This document shows, in pieces, positions 51,601-57,630 of a DNA stretch of 64,000 nucleotides. Below the pieces are notes generated by a model. That model was not told where the DNA came from. It made no database searches and saw only the letters and a program-made list of their open reading frames with translations. A program made the position numbers and the translations under genes. This DNA is from Sapria himalayana (taxonomy: Eukaryota > Streptophyta > Magnoliopsida > Malpighiales > Rafflesiaceae), in assembly GCA_029783825.1 (NCBI GenBank), contig JAREIK010000801.1:4293890-4357889 (forward strand), read 5' to 3'. Position 1 is the first letter of the stretch; each line of letters opens with the position of its first letter.

Positions 51601-54600
51601 GTTGCTCCAACCTTAGTCATATGTATGTCTTATGTTATTTTTTCTTTAAATGATAATGAATGCGTAGTTGTTTTTCACTCCTAAACTCTAATGTGGTATT
51701 AGGATGAGGAAAGGGTGCGATCAATAGTGAAATCAAGCCTAACCCACATGTACCCACTATTGGCATTGATGAGGGGTGCAAATTATCATGTGTGGTGGTG
51801 TAGTGGTCATCCGACATGGTGCATGCCACGGTGGGCATGCGTGGTGTAGTAGATATGCATGGCCATGCCATGCATTGTAGCACATTGGTTGTTTATGGTG
51901 GGGCATGGCTGCATGGGCGTGTGTGGTGCGGTGGATGTGTGTGGTGGCCTGGATCATGGTGCAATGTGTGTGTGATAAAGTATGTTCATCTGTAGTGCAA
52001 TGTGTGTGTGATAAAGTATGTTCAACTGTGGTGCAATGTGTGTGTGACAATGTATGGTCAACTGTGGTGCAATATGTGCATGGTGAAGTGTGTTTGTGGT
52101 ACAGTGAGTGCAACCGTGGTGCAATGTGCGTGTGGTACAGTGTGTACAACTGTGATGTAGCATGGTGTATGGGTGCAACATGGGCTATATGGTGTGACTG
52201 CTTGGGTTGTGTTTGCATATTTTTTTTTTCTCTAATAAAAATGTAATGATAATCAATGTAGGATTATAGGGAATCATCTGGTTAAAATTGAAGATAATTT
52301 TTGAATATAACATATGCGAGACATCGATAAGGTGATTCACCCAAGATTGATTTTAAATAAGTGATCGGTGATTGATACATAATTACTTGTTTATTTGTGA
52401 TATTTGATTAATTTGAATATGATCAATATATTTGATTCTAATTAAATGTGTAAGAAAATTTGTGATTTAGTAATCTTGATATTTTTTTTTGAGATATTTT
52501 ATTTATATAATAATATTACTTTGTTATTGAATTATGATTTGACTAATTAGGATGAGACTACTCACTATGTGGCATATGCATATATGTGTGAGAAGATTGA
52601 TAGAATGATATCTATATTAATAAATTTGATTGTGATTGGAAGATTAAGTAATCAAGTTCATAATATTTTATTGTTGTATTTATTCGCAGAACAATATAAT
52701 ATTTTGTAAATGTGAATCCTTAATAAGAGAGTGTTCCTATTTTTTTTTGGAAATGTATCAGCAAGTTATTCAATCGTGTATAACTATAGCCAAATCTTGC
52801 TTAGTTAAAATGGTCAATTAGACTAGTATAATATCTTCTTTGCATGGTGACATTGAGAGAGTCAAAAGAGGTATTTCTAGAGGAAAGAGATTAATCGTGA
52901 CTTGCTCTTTATCATGAGAAATTGAGATGAATTAATAAAAATTATTGAATTTTGCTTCATGAATTATGGAGAATACTTCAAAGGTTGTATGTTATATAAT
53001 AGACTGTCATATCTATTTATGTTGGATTGTGTATGTATATGCTTCTTAGTTTTGTTATATTCAAGAATAATATTTTAAACTTTTTAGTCTTAAACTCATG
53101 AGCTAACATTCATGTTATAGAGGATAATACTTAAAAATTTTGATATTATATTATTAATAACATTGTTGTAGGGGTCTGAGAGTGACAATATTAATGTTTA
53201 CTTTATTTTTTTGATATATGTTTTTTTGTACCTAATTTTTGTAATATTTTATTTTTAATTAATTATTATACTAGACAAATGAACTATAAAATTATATTTT
53301 CTTCATTTGATATTTTTTGGTAGGATTGGTAGATTTTGCACATAATTATATATGTTTTTCTTCACACTTGGAAGTTTTTCAAGATATTTGGTTATTATTG
53401 ATTCACTTGTTATATTTTCTTAGATTAGATATTAATTATTAAATAAGCTAAAAATTATGGAATCAAATATGAAAGGAATAACTTTAATTAATTATGAGAT
53501 ATATTAGTTAGGAAAGTATATTATAATTTCATATCTAACCCATCAAAAGTATGTAATAAAAAATTATTCTATCTCATTCATTTAGATGTATGCGCTCATT
53601 GTAAGATTATTATACATGATGATTTGAGATACTTTATTAGTATATTAATATTTGTACTTAATATACATAATTATTTATTTTTAAAAAAATATCTTAAATT
53701 TTATTTATTTTTATAAAATTTTATCAAAAAATAAAAATATAATTTTAAAATAATATTAAAATACTGTATAGTAAAATATATCTCATTATAATTTTTTTTG
53801 AGTATAAGATTGTTAATTAGTCATAATGGTTTATGCTCGTGTGTAGAATAGAATAATTGAAAGAAAAATTCTATATTTGATTGAATTGACTAAGACCTTT
53901 CTATTAGTTAGAAGTGTCCTAGACGTCTATATTTTATTTTGTATTTTTAGGTTACATCTTATATCATATTATATTAATGAGAGAAATTTTTACTTTTCAC
54001 ATAACATTTTTTCGCATACTTATTTTTCATGACTTCTTGGAATAGATAATAGGGTTACTAATATCATTAAATATATTTTTTTTGGGTATTTTAATATTTA
54101 GAAGAGATGTAAATATTATTTTTCAAAAATTAGGAGAATCATTATGAGTGTTGATGTGATTTCTTTAAGGATAAGTTTTTTTTAAGAACTCAATCTAAGA
54201 AGATGTGCTTTAAGATGCTGTAATGATATTATTATTTTTTTGTTTAGCTGTTATCACTCACAATTTTATAATTAAACTTGCTCGTGTACTGATAATATTA
54301 TTATAGTTGGTCTTGAAAAGATTAGTAAAGACGTTTACTAATTCTTCATCTATTCATTGTTCTAATTAGGTTCATTGTGGTGAGTTAGGAAGTCTCAAGT
54401 GAGGGTGCCTCACATGACACTAGTTGTGAATCTCCTTATAAGTAAATTAAGATTAAGAGACTTGATTATTTCTATCTAAAGTTATGTTCTAAATGGATAT
54501 GTTTACATTATTCTCTACTTGTGTCATCTGTTGTGTTAATGAATTGATTGCAATGTGTCGACTTGAATCATCTAATTGCTCGATGGAAGGAATTAATAAT

Positions 54601-56735
54601 GTTTGCTACCCAACACTTATTGTAAAATATACTTGTTTGCTTATATTTCAATATTACATATTCTTGTTTTTTATTTTTTCATTATAGTTGTAGGACCTTA
54701 GATGTTTTTTTTAAGATACTTAGTTATCTAGGATGATGATATATTATGTTGGATGAATAAAGTTCAATTACTTTTAATAATATATGAGATCTTGTTCTTA
54801 TGCCTTTATCTAAGCTAATAGCAGGATAATAGTGAGTTTATATAGTGTAAATTAGACTCGGTGTGAAAGTTGATTAGCTTAATTTTGGTTGATAACAAGG
54901 AAATTTATATGAATTTATGATTTCAATTATTAGGTAATTTTTTTTCCATGTAATCAAGATGAATACTATTATTTTTTGTTGTTGTTTTACATATGTAGAT
55001 TATATATCATTTAAATGTGAAAAATAATTTTCTTCATGAAATAAAATAAATTGTATACGTTTTTTATGCACCAGTCATAATGTTTTAATGTTCTAGAGAG
55101 CATATATATAATATTTAGATTGGGAAAGATTCTTTATGACTTTATGTAAATTTCAAGTGTATTGTTTAGTTATTTTTCTTTAGCACTTATTACTCTTGTT
55201 CTTAAGAAATATATATTATATTATATTAGTTTTTGTTATAGATCAAAGGGATAATATGTGATGCTAATGATATATGCTAAAGTATTGTTATTATTGGTGA
55301 TTAGTCAAATATATCTAAACTAAAGATATTTATGCATACTAAGTTGTAGAACAAGTATTTGGGGTATCTCAGGTACTTTCTAGGTATTGAGATTGCTCAT
55401 TAAGACGATATGATTTTTATTTCCTAGAGAAAATATGTTCTAGATTTTTTATCTGCATACATAACTATAATAGATATGTACATTTATAGATATTTGTATT
55501 TGTAAATGCAAACTTATTTATATAATTTCAAATATATTTTTTTGGTATTAGAAAATCATATAAAAACTTAACTATCTAATAGATATTAGTTAAATTAATT
55601 ATTAATTATGTTATTAGTATAATTAATTATTTTGTAGATTACTTGTGAAATCGTAGTTTTTTGCATTCTTGGATATGTGAATACTAGGATGTGTTGATGT
55701 GAGATTATTTTAGAGAATATGAGCATACTCATTTCGAGGATTGCTTAAATTCTAGCTTGATTTATGTGATCACAATGAAAAAATAGATATCTAGGTTTTA
55801 TAATTTTTTTGAGGTCATTTTATCTTATAAAAATGTAAGGCAAACTATTATATCTAAATCAAGCAAATATGCATAATATAAAATTATAATATCAGTCACT
55901 TGTGACTTTTAATAGGTCAGCTACTTTTTAAGTGAGCCGAGCTTATAAGTCAAGGGATTGTTGATATTTTACTGTATTAGTCATATATGTTGATCCTTTG
56001 CTACTAATCTAATATTTTACAAGCAAGCAATATATATTGAGATTAATATTTATTTTATATAAAATATAATTTTGTATAATTTAATAACTATAACCAATGT
56101 GCCTTTTAGTGATTAAATTGTATATTTCTTTTTGAAGATACCTAAAGATTGTAAAAGCATCAACTTGAAGGATGTATTGATTTTTGTTTTTTTTTTTGTT
56201 TTTTTTATTCGTTTTTTTTTGTATGAGAGCATGTGACTGATATGTAAGCTATTCCATTTGAGTTATATATATGACTCATGTTTGTTTTATTTGAAATACT
56301 AATGAATGTGTAGTTTTTCTTTCATAAACTCTAAGAATACATATTTTATTATGGAAAATAAATTTCATATTTTTTGTTCACTGATTTTTTATTATGTTAA
56401 TCATACAATCAAATATAGTTTTTAATTTGATTGTTGATAAATAAATGAAAAGTATCAAGATATGTTTTGTTTATTTGTAGAAAAGATTCATGATAATTAT
56501 CTCTCAACCAAGATGTACGAGTTAATGATAAATATAATTTTTTCTTCACAAAAATTTCTAAGAAATAACATAAAGTATTTTTAATCCACACTTCAAATTA
56601 AAGTTTTTTTAGTCAGTTATATAAATGCTGAACGGTAAGTGAACGTTGTTTTTATTTGATTGCATTGCAGTTCAAGTGATCTCGTTTTCCTACAACAACT
56701 TTTGGTTGATCAACCTAATATTCCCAATGATGAAG
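17798..56735 (+). CDS. At5g43822-like conserved plant protein, five exons over 39 kb (3' end missing)
   Basis: Coding exons 17798-17929, 18025-18143, 36489-36668, 36831-36887 and 56671-56735 join in one open frame of 184 codons plus one base. Each intron has GT...AG ends and the phases agree: 44 codons; 39 codons plus CT; G completes Leu, 59 codons plus GA; G completes Glu, 18 codons plus TG; T completes Cys, 21 codons plus G. The protein starts [15 protein letters not shown] and has the conserved stretches [43 protein letters not shown] and [13 protein letters not shown] recall this pattern as an uncharacterised plant protein family (Arabidopsis At5g43822-like), small, probably helical, without known function. 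The family normally continues about a dozen residues after the last exon seen. There are no stops or frameshifts, although exon 4 is rather diverged. The gene may be functional or a young pseudogene. Confidence 0.85.
18025..18143 (+). CDS. Host gene exon 2
   Basis: The exon encodes 39 residues, [10 protein letters not shown] to FSSMRNT, plus two bases (CT). The acceptor is CTGTCAG and the donor ACACT|GTATGT. It corresponds to the family segment with NYG.LKCV and the IF.SMRNT motif. The next intron is 18345 bp long (18144-36488) and holds the nested transposon stack. Confidence 0.85.
18482..19260 (+). other. 5' arm and leader of hAT element E/C
   Basis: A GC-rich arm of about 330 bp built from GGCACGG/GTGCC words, then CCAATGGTACAAAAAAAAA, then an AT- and CT-rich leader. 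Sequence of the same layout occurs reversed at 32500-33079 and 29260-29644, and forward at 39167-39640 and 63490-64000, so this is the 5' end shared by the family. The open frame at 18217-18696 runs across two different elements and is not a gene. Confidence 0.65.
19400..20580 (+). pseudogene. hAT transposase, N-terminal part (element E/C)
   Basis: Homologous to 23380-24050 of the next copy. It covers the BED zinc-finger region (about 19480-19720) and the start of the catalytic region, which is interrupted by the 465-bp element at 19870-20334. A 19-bp tandem repeat of AGACTGGACACCTAAAG lies at 19675-19712. The piece ends with GATATCTGGATTAGTCATGA (20530-20549), encoding the conserved SDIW.S.D turn near the first catalytic Asp. 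Multiple stops; not functional. Confidence 0.6.
19870..20334. mobile_element. Non-autonomous hAT element nested in E/C (465 bp)
   Basis: Inverted ends TAGGTGTCAAACGGGCTGGC and, reversed, TAAAGAGGTGTCAAATGGGC. The flanks TTATGATA (19862-19869) and TCATGATA (20335-20342) agree at seven of eight positions. The uninterrupted site is seen at about 23815-23835 and 40350-40380 in related copies. The body is GC-rich (GGCACGG palindromes) around a short AT stretch. No coding capacity; the open frame at 20054-20338 is spurious. Confidence 0.8.
20581..20820 (-). other. 3' arm of hAT element A
   Basis: Degraded GGC/TGACATG-rich end corresponding to the 3' arm of element B (25890-26095). The terminal TAGGTGTCAAA is reduced to TATGTCGGGCTGACATG. 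Open frames on both strands here reflect its near-palindromic words. Confidence 0.5.
21130..22790 (-). pseudogene. hAT transposase remnant (element A)
   Basis: Read on the minus strand it parallels 23790-25480. Landmarks are [18 protein letters not shown] and [14 protein letters not shown] (22773-22567), matching the D.LP..FV...R.DI.KYYK block; then GATATCTGGATTAGTCACGA (about 22531-22512); and near 21930-21850 the block encoding YD.TN.YSSVYTL...[10 protein letters not shown]. Only one 68-codon frame survives. The region 20820-21130 is its 3' untranslated part. Confidence 0.65.
23380..25480 (+). pseudogene. hAT transposase (element B), best preserved copy
   Basis: Order of parts on the plus strand: a BED-finger remnant (W.HF near 23533, IYCKKI at about 23600, SEHLKIHA about 23645; the first Cys pair is spoilt); [12 protein letters not shown] (23823); LNKKNL..FFEI and [16 protein letters not shown] (24080-24180); FDNTSNN with the catalytic-region Asp (24200); an open 116-codon frame 24430-24780 and a 68-codon frame 24835-25041 (DUF4413-like middle); then the C-terminal dimerisation region with [22 protein letters not shown] and [11 protein letters not shown] (25165-25325). 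These match plant Ac-like hAT transposases. At least six stops or frameshifts. Confidence 0.8.
25546..25590 (+). repeat. Pentanucleotide microsatellite (GGTTT)9
   Basis: Nine exact GGTTT units in the 3' untranslated part of hAT element B. Perfect repeats in otherwise decayed sequence suggest recent slippage. The open frame 25458-25640 runs through it and is spurious. Confidence 0.95.
25890..26095 (+). other. 3' arm of hAT element B
   Basis: About 200 bp rich in GGGC/GGCACG/TGTCGTGCC words, ending GACCCATTTGACACATTTTA. It is the inverted counterpart of the 5' arms described elsewhere. The open frame at 25893-26087 is only this arm. Confidence 0.7.
26096..26840. other. Unassigned stretch, less AT-rich than its surroundings
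   Basis: About 740 bp without a readable frame above 60 codons on either strand. Composition is more balanced than neighbouring repeats, suggesting decayed coding or transposon sequence, but I recognise no motif. Confidence 0.3.
26840..27340. repeat. GAGGC-rich dispersed repeat, fragment
   Basis: It begins GTTTTAAAAAACATAAATGA followed by GAGGCACGTC and several AAGGC/GAGGC words. The same kind of sequence appears reversed at 58070-58140 (GTCTCGAGGCTCACTCC). I take it as part of a dispersed plant repeat whose limits I cannot fix. The 83-codon frame 26818-27069 is not recognised as a protein. Confidence 0.35.
27340..28010. repeat. TA-rich low-complexity block
   Basis: About 670 bp of TATATAGTTATA-like words with an uninterrupted (AT)n tract of about 58 bp (27637-27694) followed by (GATA)4. 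A 37-bp segment starting AGTTATATATAGTAAAATAT occurs at 27591 and again at 27743, flanking the (AT)n tract. No gene. Confidence 0.85.
28200..29258 (+). pseudogene. hAT transposase remnant of the BED/DUF659 type
   Basis: Reading across frames the plus strand gives [19 protein letters not shown] (BED zinc finger with the typical RLK.HLAGTH and a V..DIR tail, about 28319-28400), [15 protein letters not shown] (28658), LKEEVNDLS (28800), LDGWTDR-like and IINFLVNS-like text (28880-28940), a [18 protein letters not shown] stretch (about 29040-29085), an [11 protein letters not shown] stretch (29140-29170) and [14 protein letters not shown] (29215-29255). This is the usual order of plant DUF659 hAT transposases, distinct from elements A-E. 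It breaks off where the reversed arm at 29260 begins. A (GAGAGT)n-like run is at 28524-28552. Confidence 0.75.
29260..29644 (-). mobile_element. Solo 5' arm of a GGTGTCAAA-family hAT element
   Basis: Read on the minus strand it begins TAAAGGTGTTAAATGGGCCG (29644) and ends at AATAGTCCAAAAAAAAAAA (about 29260), the same 5' arm with poly-A junction as in the family's larger elements (18482-18840, 32690-33079). No transposase follows; on the other side lies DUF659 hAT sequence in opposite orientation. The open frames 29269-29526 and 29533-29769 are by-products. Confidence 0.6.
30190..31361 (-). pseudogene. cob: Mitochondrial apocytochrome b pseudogene
   Basis: On the minus strand, from ATG at 31361 (MTVMNQQFS) to about 30190, successive frames give [113 protein letters not shown] and SYMDET, covering nearly the whole plant mitochondrial cytochrome b. 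Cytochrome b is the complex III core subunit of the inner membrane. Here at least four frameshifts and several stops make it non-functional. The largest open pieces are 31208-31026, 31036-30854, 30835-30647 and 30367-30167. Confidence 0.92.
31560..31820 (-). other. 86-codon open frame upstream of the cob copy, mitochondrial-like
   Basis: An ATG-initiated frame ([17 protein letters not shown]...) in the spacer upstream of cob within the mitochondrial insert. I do not recognise the product; it may be part of a mitochondrial orf or spacer. Nothing suggests it is expressed in the nucleus. Confidence 0.3.
32500..33079 (-). other. 5' arm and leader of hAT element A
   Basis: On the minus strand: AAATGTCAAGTGAGTC at 33074, about 380 bp of GGCACG-type arm, then AACAATCAACAAAAAAAAA near 32690 and an AT leader to about 32500. 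It parallels the 5' end of E/C. The plus- and minus-strand frames at 32814-33060 are arm by-products. Confidence 0.6.
33080..34490 (+). pseudogene. hAT transposase, C-terminal part (element E/C)
   Basis: It continues element E/C from the point where 20580 stopped: VDFKWTQNK (33080), then matches to B at [20 protein letters not shown] (33664-33723, in a 63-codon frame), VWLPAWTL (33815) and the C-terminal dimerisation region around 34160-34330. Stops are frequent. The region 34490-34880 is 3' untranslated AT-rich sequence, and 34880-35080 is the 3' arm. Confidence 0.65.
34880..35080 (+). other. 3' arm of hAT element E/C
   Basis: CATGCC/GGCACGG-rich end terminating CACGGCTCATTGACACCTTTA. It is followed at once by the right half of the outer element (GACACGTAAGCAAGATC). 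Confidence 0.65.
35294..36089. mobile_element. Non-autonomous hAT element in the outer element's right half
   Basis: Perfect 8-bp duplication GCACGGCA at 35286-35293 and 36090-36097. The ends are TAAAGGTGTCAAATGGGTCA and, reversed, TATATGTATCAAAGGGGCC. Without the 226-bp element inside it (35729-35954) the body is about 560 bp of GTGCCAGGCAC-type words. No transposase; the 164-codon minus frame 35606-36100 spans two elements and is spurious. Confidence 0.85.
35729..35954. mobile_element. 226-bp miniature element packed with GATATATC palindromes
   Basis: Perfect 8-bp duplication GTTGAGGG at 35721-35728 and 35955-35962. The ends are CAATGATAAAAATTTTCGAT and, reversed, CATATTAAAATATCGGTTTC. The interior carries many GATATATC or CGATATATCC words, spaced about 10-20 bp in several runs. 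It is a different family from the GGTGTCAAA and GAAGCACGG elements. The 8-bp duplication suggests hAT-type movement. Confidence 0.85.
36489..36668 (+). CDS. Host gene exon 3
   Basis: The acceptor is TTTCCCAG|GGAAG. The first G completes the Leu codon begun in exon 2, giving RNTLEEFGRIV across the junction, as in the family. The exon then encodes 59 residues, including [16 protein letters not shown] and [14 protein letters not shown], and ends CTAGA|GTATGG. An ATG-led open frame from 36430 overlaps this exon, but its first 19 codons are intron sequence. The following intron, 36669-36830, is 162 bp. Confidence 0.85.
36831..36887 (+). CDS. Host gene exon 4 (57 bp)
   Basis: A small exon between TTTATTAG and GTAATTTG. 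The first G completes Glu, then 18 codons read [18 protein letters not shown], with TG left over. YLLK.S.VSAL is the family's conserved continuation; the last residues are diverged. The intron after it runs 19783 bp to 56670. Confidence 0.8.
37900..38640 (-). pseudogene. Copia reverse transcriptase C-terminal part and RNase H
   Basis: Minus-strand reading: [16 protein letters not shown] (38532 on), the YVDD active-site region with YIDD here; then [15 protein letters not shown] (LMSYYLGIE in the family); further on LIGYYDNN and [12 protein letters not shown] (about 38080-37990) and [11 protein letters not shown] (about 37940-37905), the copia RNase H motifs KSTSG and S.CEAEY. Only one 65-codon frame (38532-38335) is open. 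Confidence 0.75.
38644..39156. mobile_element. hAT-type miniature element, copy 3 (513 bp)
   Basis: Perfect 8-bp duplication GTCTAAGC at 38636-38643 and 39157-39164. The ends are CTATGTTGCACGGACACG and, reversed, CTGTGTTGCACGGATACGCG, a sub-family variant of copies 1, 2 and 4. It has the same GGATACG arm and AT centre, and a C-rich arm (38850-39000). The glycine-rich minus-strand frames at 38768-39133 come from that arm. Confidence 0.87.
39167..42427 (+). mobile_element. hAT element D, full length (3.26 kb), decayed
   Basis: The left end is TAGAGGTATCAAGTGGGTCG and the right end reversed TAGTAGATATGTCCAATATG. The flanks CTAAGCTT (39159-39166) and CTAGGCTC (42428-42435) agree at six of eight positions and both lie in the PRAW codons of a copia reverse transcriptase. 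Contents: 5' arm (39167-39480), leader, transposase pseudogene, 3' arm (42140-42427). Arms are shorter and less GC-rich than in other copies. Confidence 0.78.
40000..41760 (+). pseudogene. hAT transposase remnant (element D)
   Basis: It parallels 23390-25480. A SIYCKK-like finger remnant is at 40170-40195; DSWDD-type text and the conserved [10 protein letters not shown] region at about 40560-40590; the SNDTSNN-like catalytic region at 40755; AYNISNMF-like text at 41035; and a C-terminal dimerisation stretch ([15 protein letters not shown]..., [10 protein letters not shown]) about 41530-41665. It is the most decayed copy; the longest frame is about 67 codons. Confidence 0.55.
42436..42800 (-). 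pseudogene. Copia reverse transcriptase N-terminal part
   Basis: The minus-strand frame 42778-42593 contains [25 protein letters not shown] and [12 protein letters not shown], matching K..RYKARLVAKGY.Q..GIDY.E.F.PV.. of copia. Further fragments are [14 protein letters not shown] (about 42535) and KKSYMD..K(Q)DPRA up to 42436, where the hAT duplication begins inside the conserved PRAW codons. Confidence 0.75.
43450..44119 (-). pseudogene. Gypsy zinc knuckle and start of reverse transcriptase
   Basis: The 102-codon frame 44119-43811 holds [20 protein letters not shown], matching CX2C(D/E)K...GH.C with His replaced by Arg, then a protease-like region is missing. The RT entry motif Y(R/H)YP..QK.EIE(K/R)....ML follows at about 43648, and SPV.LV.KKDE near 43520. 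Confidence 0.7.
44181..44982 (-). pseudogene. Gypsy gag remnant
   Basis: Open segments 44921-44730 (63 codons) and 44408-44181 (75 codons) give the N-terminal helical part and the Retrotrans_gag core (QFLALRQ...VREY...F......E..F.NGL.P.IR). Between them (44730-44410) the frame is lost. Gag forms the particle capsid. Confidence 0.8.
45050..46480. other. AT-rich stretch with a possible GGC-word dispersed repeat
   Basis: 45050-45640 shows nothing recognisable. 45640-45835 is the first copy of a block repeated at 46680-46866 (ATTTTATTAGGTAAAA then ACATGATAATTTAATT). 45835-46450 starts with AGTTATCAAAGACGTGTCTT and GGCTTGGTTAATGCCC and closes with GCCTTATGCCTCAAAG, like the sequence flanking the element at 59350 (AGTTATTAAAGGCATGCC); I suspect a dispersed element but cannot set limits. 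Confidence 0.4.
46480..48040. repeat. Old tandem duplications
   Basis: 46500-46680 (CACTCTATTTTGTGTTTATA, then CATCTTGGT, then TATATATATATA) recurs at 46880-47065. 47436-47665 (AATATGTTTGAAGGATTATT, ATTGTTTTCCTCATCATACA) recurs at 47818-48040, period about 382 bp. Copies differ by about 10-15 percent by eye. No genes; the 60-odd-codon frames here are AT-rich chance frames. Confidence 0.6.
49300..50060. repeat. Tandem duplication, about 465-bp period
   Basis: The block 49310-49600 (AAATATTGTTATTGACAATG, TGATTTTTCCTATGATTGAG, TAAGTATGATTTAATTTTTT) recurs at 49775-50060 with scattered changes. 48040-49300 and 50060-50290 show nothing identifiable beyond AT-rich sequence. Confidence 0.55.
50576..50731 (+). 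repeat. Copia 5' LTR, first copy (156 bp)
   Basis: Starts TGTTGATATTTATTATCTC and ends TAGCTTTAATG; the primer site TGGTATTTGGGTGAG follows. Similar to 51513-51693 and 56173-56334. Confidence 0.65.
50732..52240 (+). repeat. Copia leader with 937-bp tandem duplication and GTG-rich minisatellite
   Basis: The leader after each 5' LTR has the same GTG-rich text (GGGCATGCGTGGTGTAGT, GCCACATTGGT-like). The second copy expands into a minisatellite, 51957-52165, of about six units near 36 bp, GGTGCAATGTGTGTGTGATA plus AAGTATGTTCAACTGT; the first copy has two or three such units (50990-51100). The His-rich frames on the minus strand and Cys/Val-rich ones on the plus strand here are repeat artefacts. 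Confidence 0.7.
51513..51693 (+). repeat. Copia 5' LTR, second copy (181 bp)
   Basis: Starts TGTTGAGATTTATTATCTC and ends ACTCTAATG; primer site TGGTATTAGGATGAG at 51694. It carries about 25 extra bases (ATTTTTTTATAGATGGGAG) compared with the first copy. Confidence 0.65.
52250..55250 (+). other. Probable gag-integrase part of the copia element, too decayed to read
   Basis: Three kilobases between the leader and the recognisable reverse transcriptase. By position they should hold gag, protease and integrase. The longest frame is about 64 codons (54493-54687) and no motif is convincing. Confidence 0.4.
55260..56150 (+). pseudogene. Copia reverse transcriptase end and RNase H remnant
   Basis: Plus-strand text across frames: [15 protein letters not shown] (55355-55400), SRENMF/KYVLDFL (55420-55455), matching [13 protein letters not shown]...[23 protein letters not shown] (55838-55876) for [34 protein letters not shown] (55998-56054) for SNPVFHERTKHIEIDCHF. 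The YVDD box is only hinted at near 55270. Non-functional. Confidence 0.75.
56173..56334 (+). repeat. Copia 3' LTR
   Basis: Shares GTAAGCTATTCCATTTGAG, ACTCATGTTTGTTTTATTTG, AATGAATGTGTAGTTTTTC and AAACTCTAA with the 5' copies. It ends 336 bp before host exon 5. Confidence 0.6.
56671..56735 (+). CDS. Host gene exon 5
   Basis: It follows TGCATTGCAG. T completes Cys, then 21 codons read [20 protein letters not shown] and E, matching the family's [15 protein letters not shown]. The exon most likely ends at GAAG|GTGAAT, a good donor, which needs a further exon for the usual C-terminal tail. If not spliced there, the frame stops three codons later (TAA at 56740). No convincing last exon was seen up to 64000. 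Confidence 0.8.
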
Positions 56736-56739
56736 GTGA

Positions 56740-57630
56740 ATAACCTAATGCTTTCAAGTGATCTTGTCAGTTAAATGAATGCGAAAATGGTGCATACCGA
56801 TGCGATTGCATGGGTATGAAACATATTTATAATTAATTGTTGATTTAAGTTTTTCTGTGAGATTATGTCACTTTAATTTTCTATGTTTAAAAAATGTATT
56901 TCTTGAATCCATCACGGATGCTATAATACATTAAACATGTATTTGGGCATTGTTTTGCCCAAATAAATGATCTGCGACCTCTTTCAAGACCCACAAATAT
57001 CATCCGACATCTGGGCGACGTTTCTATTTCCACCTTCATTTTCCTCCATACCATTATGATACCCATGCAGAACTGCTCACCAGAATGTAAAAAAGTGTAG
57101 TAGTAAAATAAAAGCAAAGACAAAACTTAATATGTACAATAAGCTCAACATTAAAGAATAAAAATAAAATATATTTAAATTAGCTAAAATGAGAACTAAA
57201 AACTAAATATTTAAAATATGTTATTGTTCACATCAGAACTGCTCAAGGTTTTGGTGAGAGTTTGAAAGAGAGAGAATAGGTCTGGCCACTCACATGCTGA
57301 GTATACTATACATACAAAAATAAAAGGATGAATTAAATACAACATAAAACTCAACTAAAGTCTCAACATTCTCTTAAAGTTAGTATGTGAATATCATAAA
57401 TACTCAATTTGAAATAGAGAAAAGTTAAATTCTTTAAGTATTTTCATAAAATTATCTTTAATTTTTTTATTGGTATGAACATAAGTATTTGATGCTTAAA
57501 GTATTGAGTTTTTATCAGTATTTTTGGATTGTTCCATAATGTATTTGTATTAGAATTGAGCTTTAAAGATAACTATTTCATGAAATTAATTGTGATATTT
57601 TTAATGTCACAACATTATTTATACTAACCA
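56740..57630. other. Intron or 3' flank of the host gene, unassigned
   Basis: A 78-codon minus-strand frame at 57123-56887 (EQFCMGIIMVWRKMKVEIE, RRSFIWAKQCPNTC) is less AT-rich than its surroundings and could be a decayed coding fragment, but I do not recognise it. The rest shows nothing. Confidence 0.3.

Larger units (their letters stand above)
50576..56334 (+). mobile_element. Ty1/copia element with duplicated 5' LTR and leader
   Basis: LTRs begin TGTTGATATTTATTATC at 50576, TGTTGAGATTTATTATC at 51513 and TGTATTGATTTTTG at 56173. The first two are each followed by a primer-site remnant (TGGTATTTGGGTGAG, TGGTATTAGGATGAG). Reverse transcriptase and RNase H motifs lie at 55270-56100, just before the 3' LTR. 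From the second 5' LTR to the 3' LTR the length is 4.8 kb, usual for plant copia. The coding part is heavily decayed. Confidence 0.7.
36888..56670 (+). other. 19.8-kb intron made of transposons
   Basis: Donor GTAATTTG at 36888 and acceptor TGCATTGCAG ending at 56670. It holds, from left to right, a minus-strand copia interrupted by a hAT and a miniature element (37.3-42.9 kb), a minus-strand gypsy fragment (43.4-45.05 kb), old tandem duplications (46-50 kb) and a plus-strand copia (50.6-56.3 kb). The stretch 36888-37260 looks like original intron without recognisable features. Confidence 0.75.

Noticed and set aside
50674..52246. His/Thr-rich and Cys/Val-rich frames up to 153 codons
   Set aside because: They read through the GTG-rich leader and its minisatellite on both strands at once, which points to repeats, not to coding.
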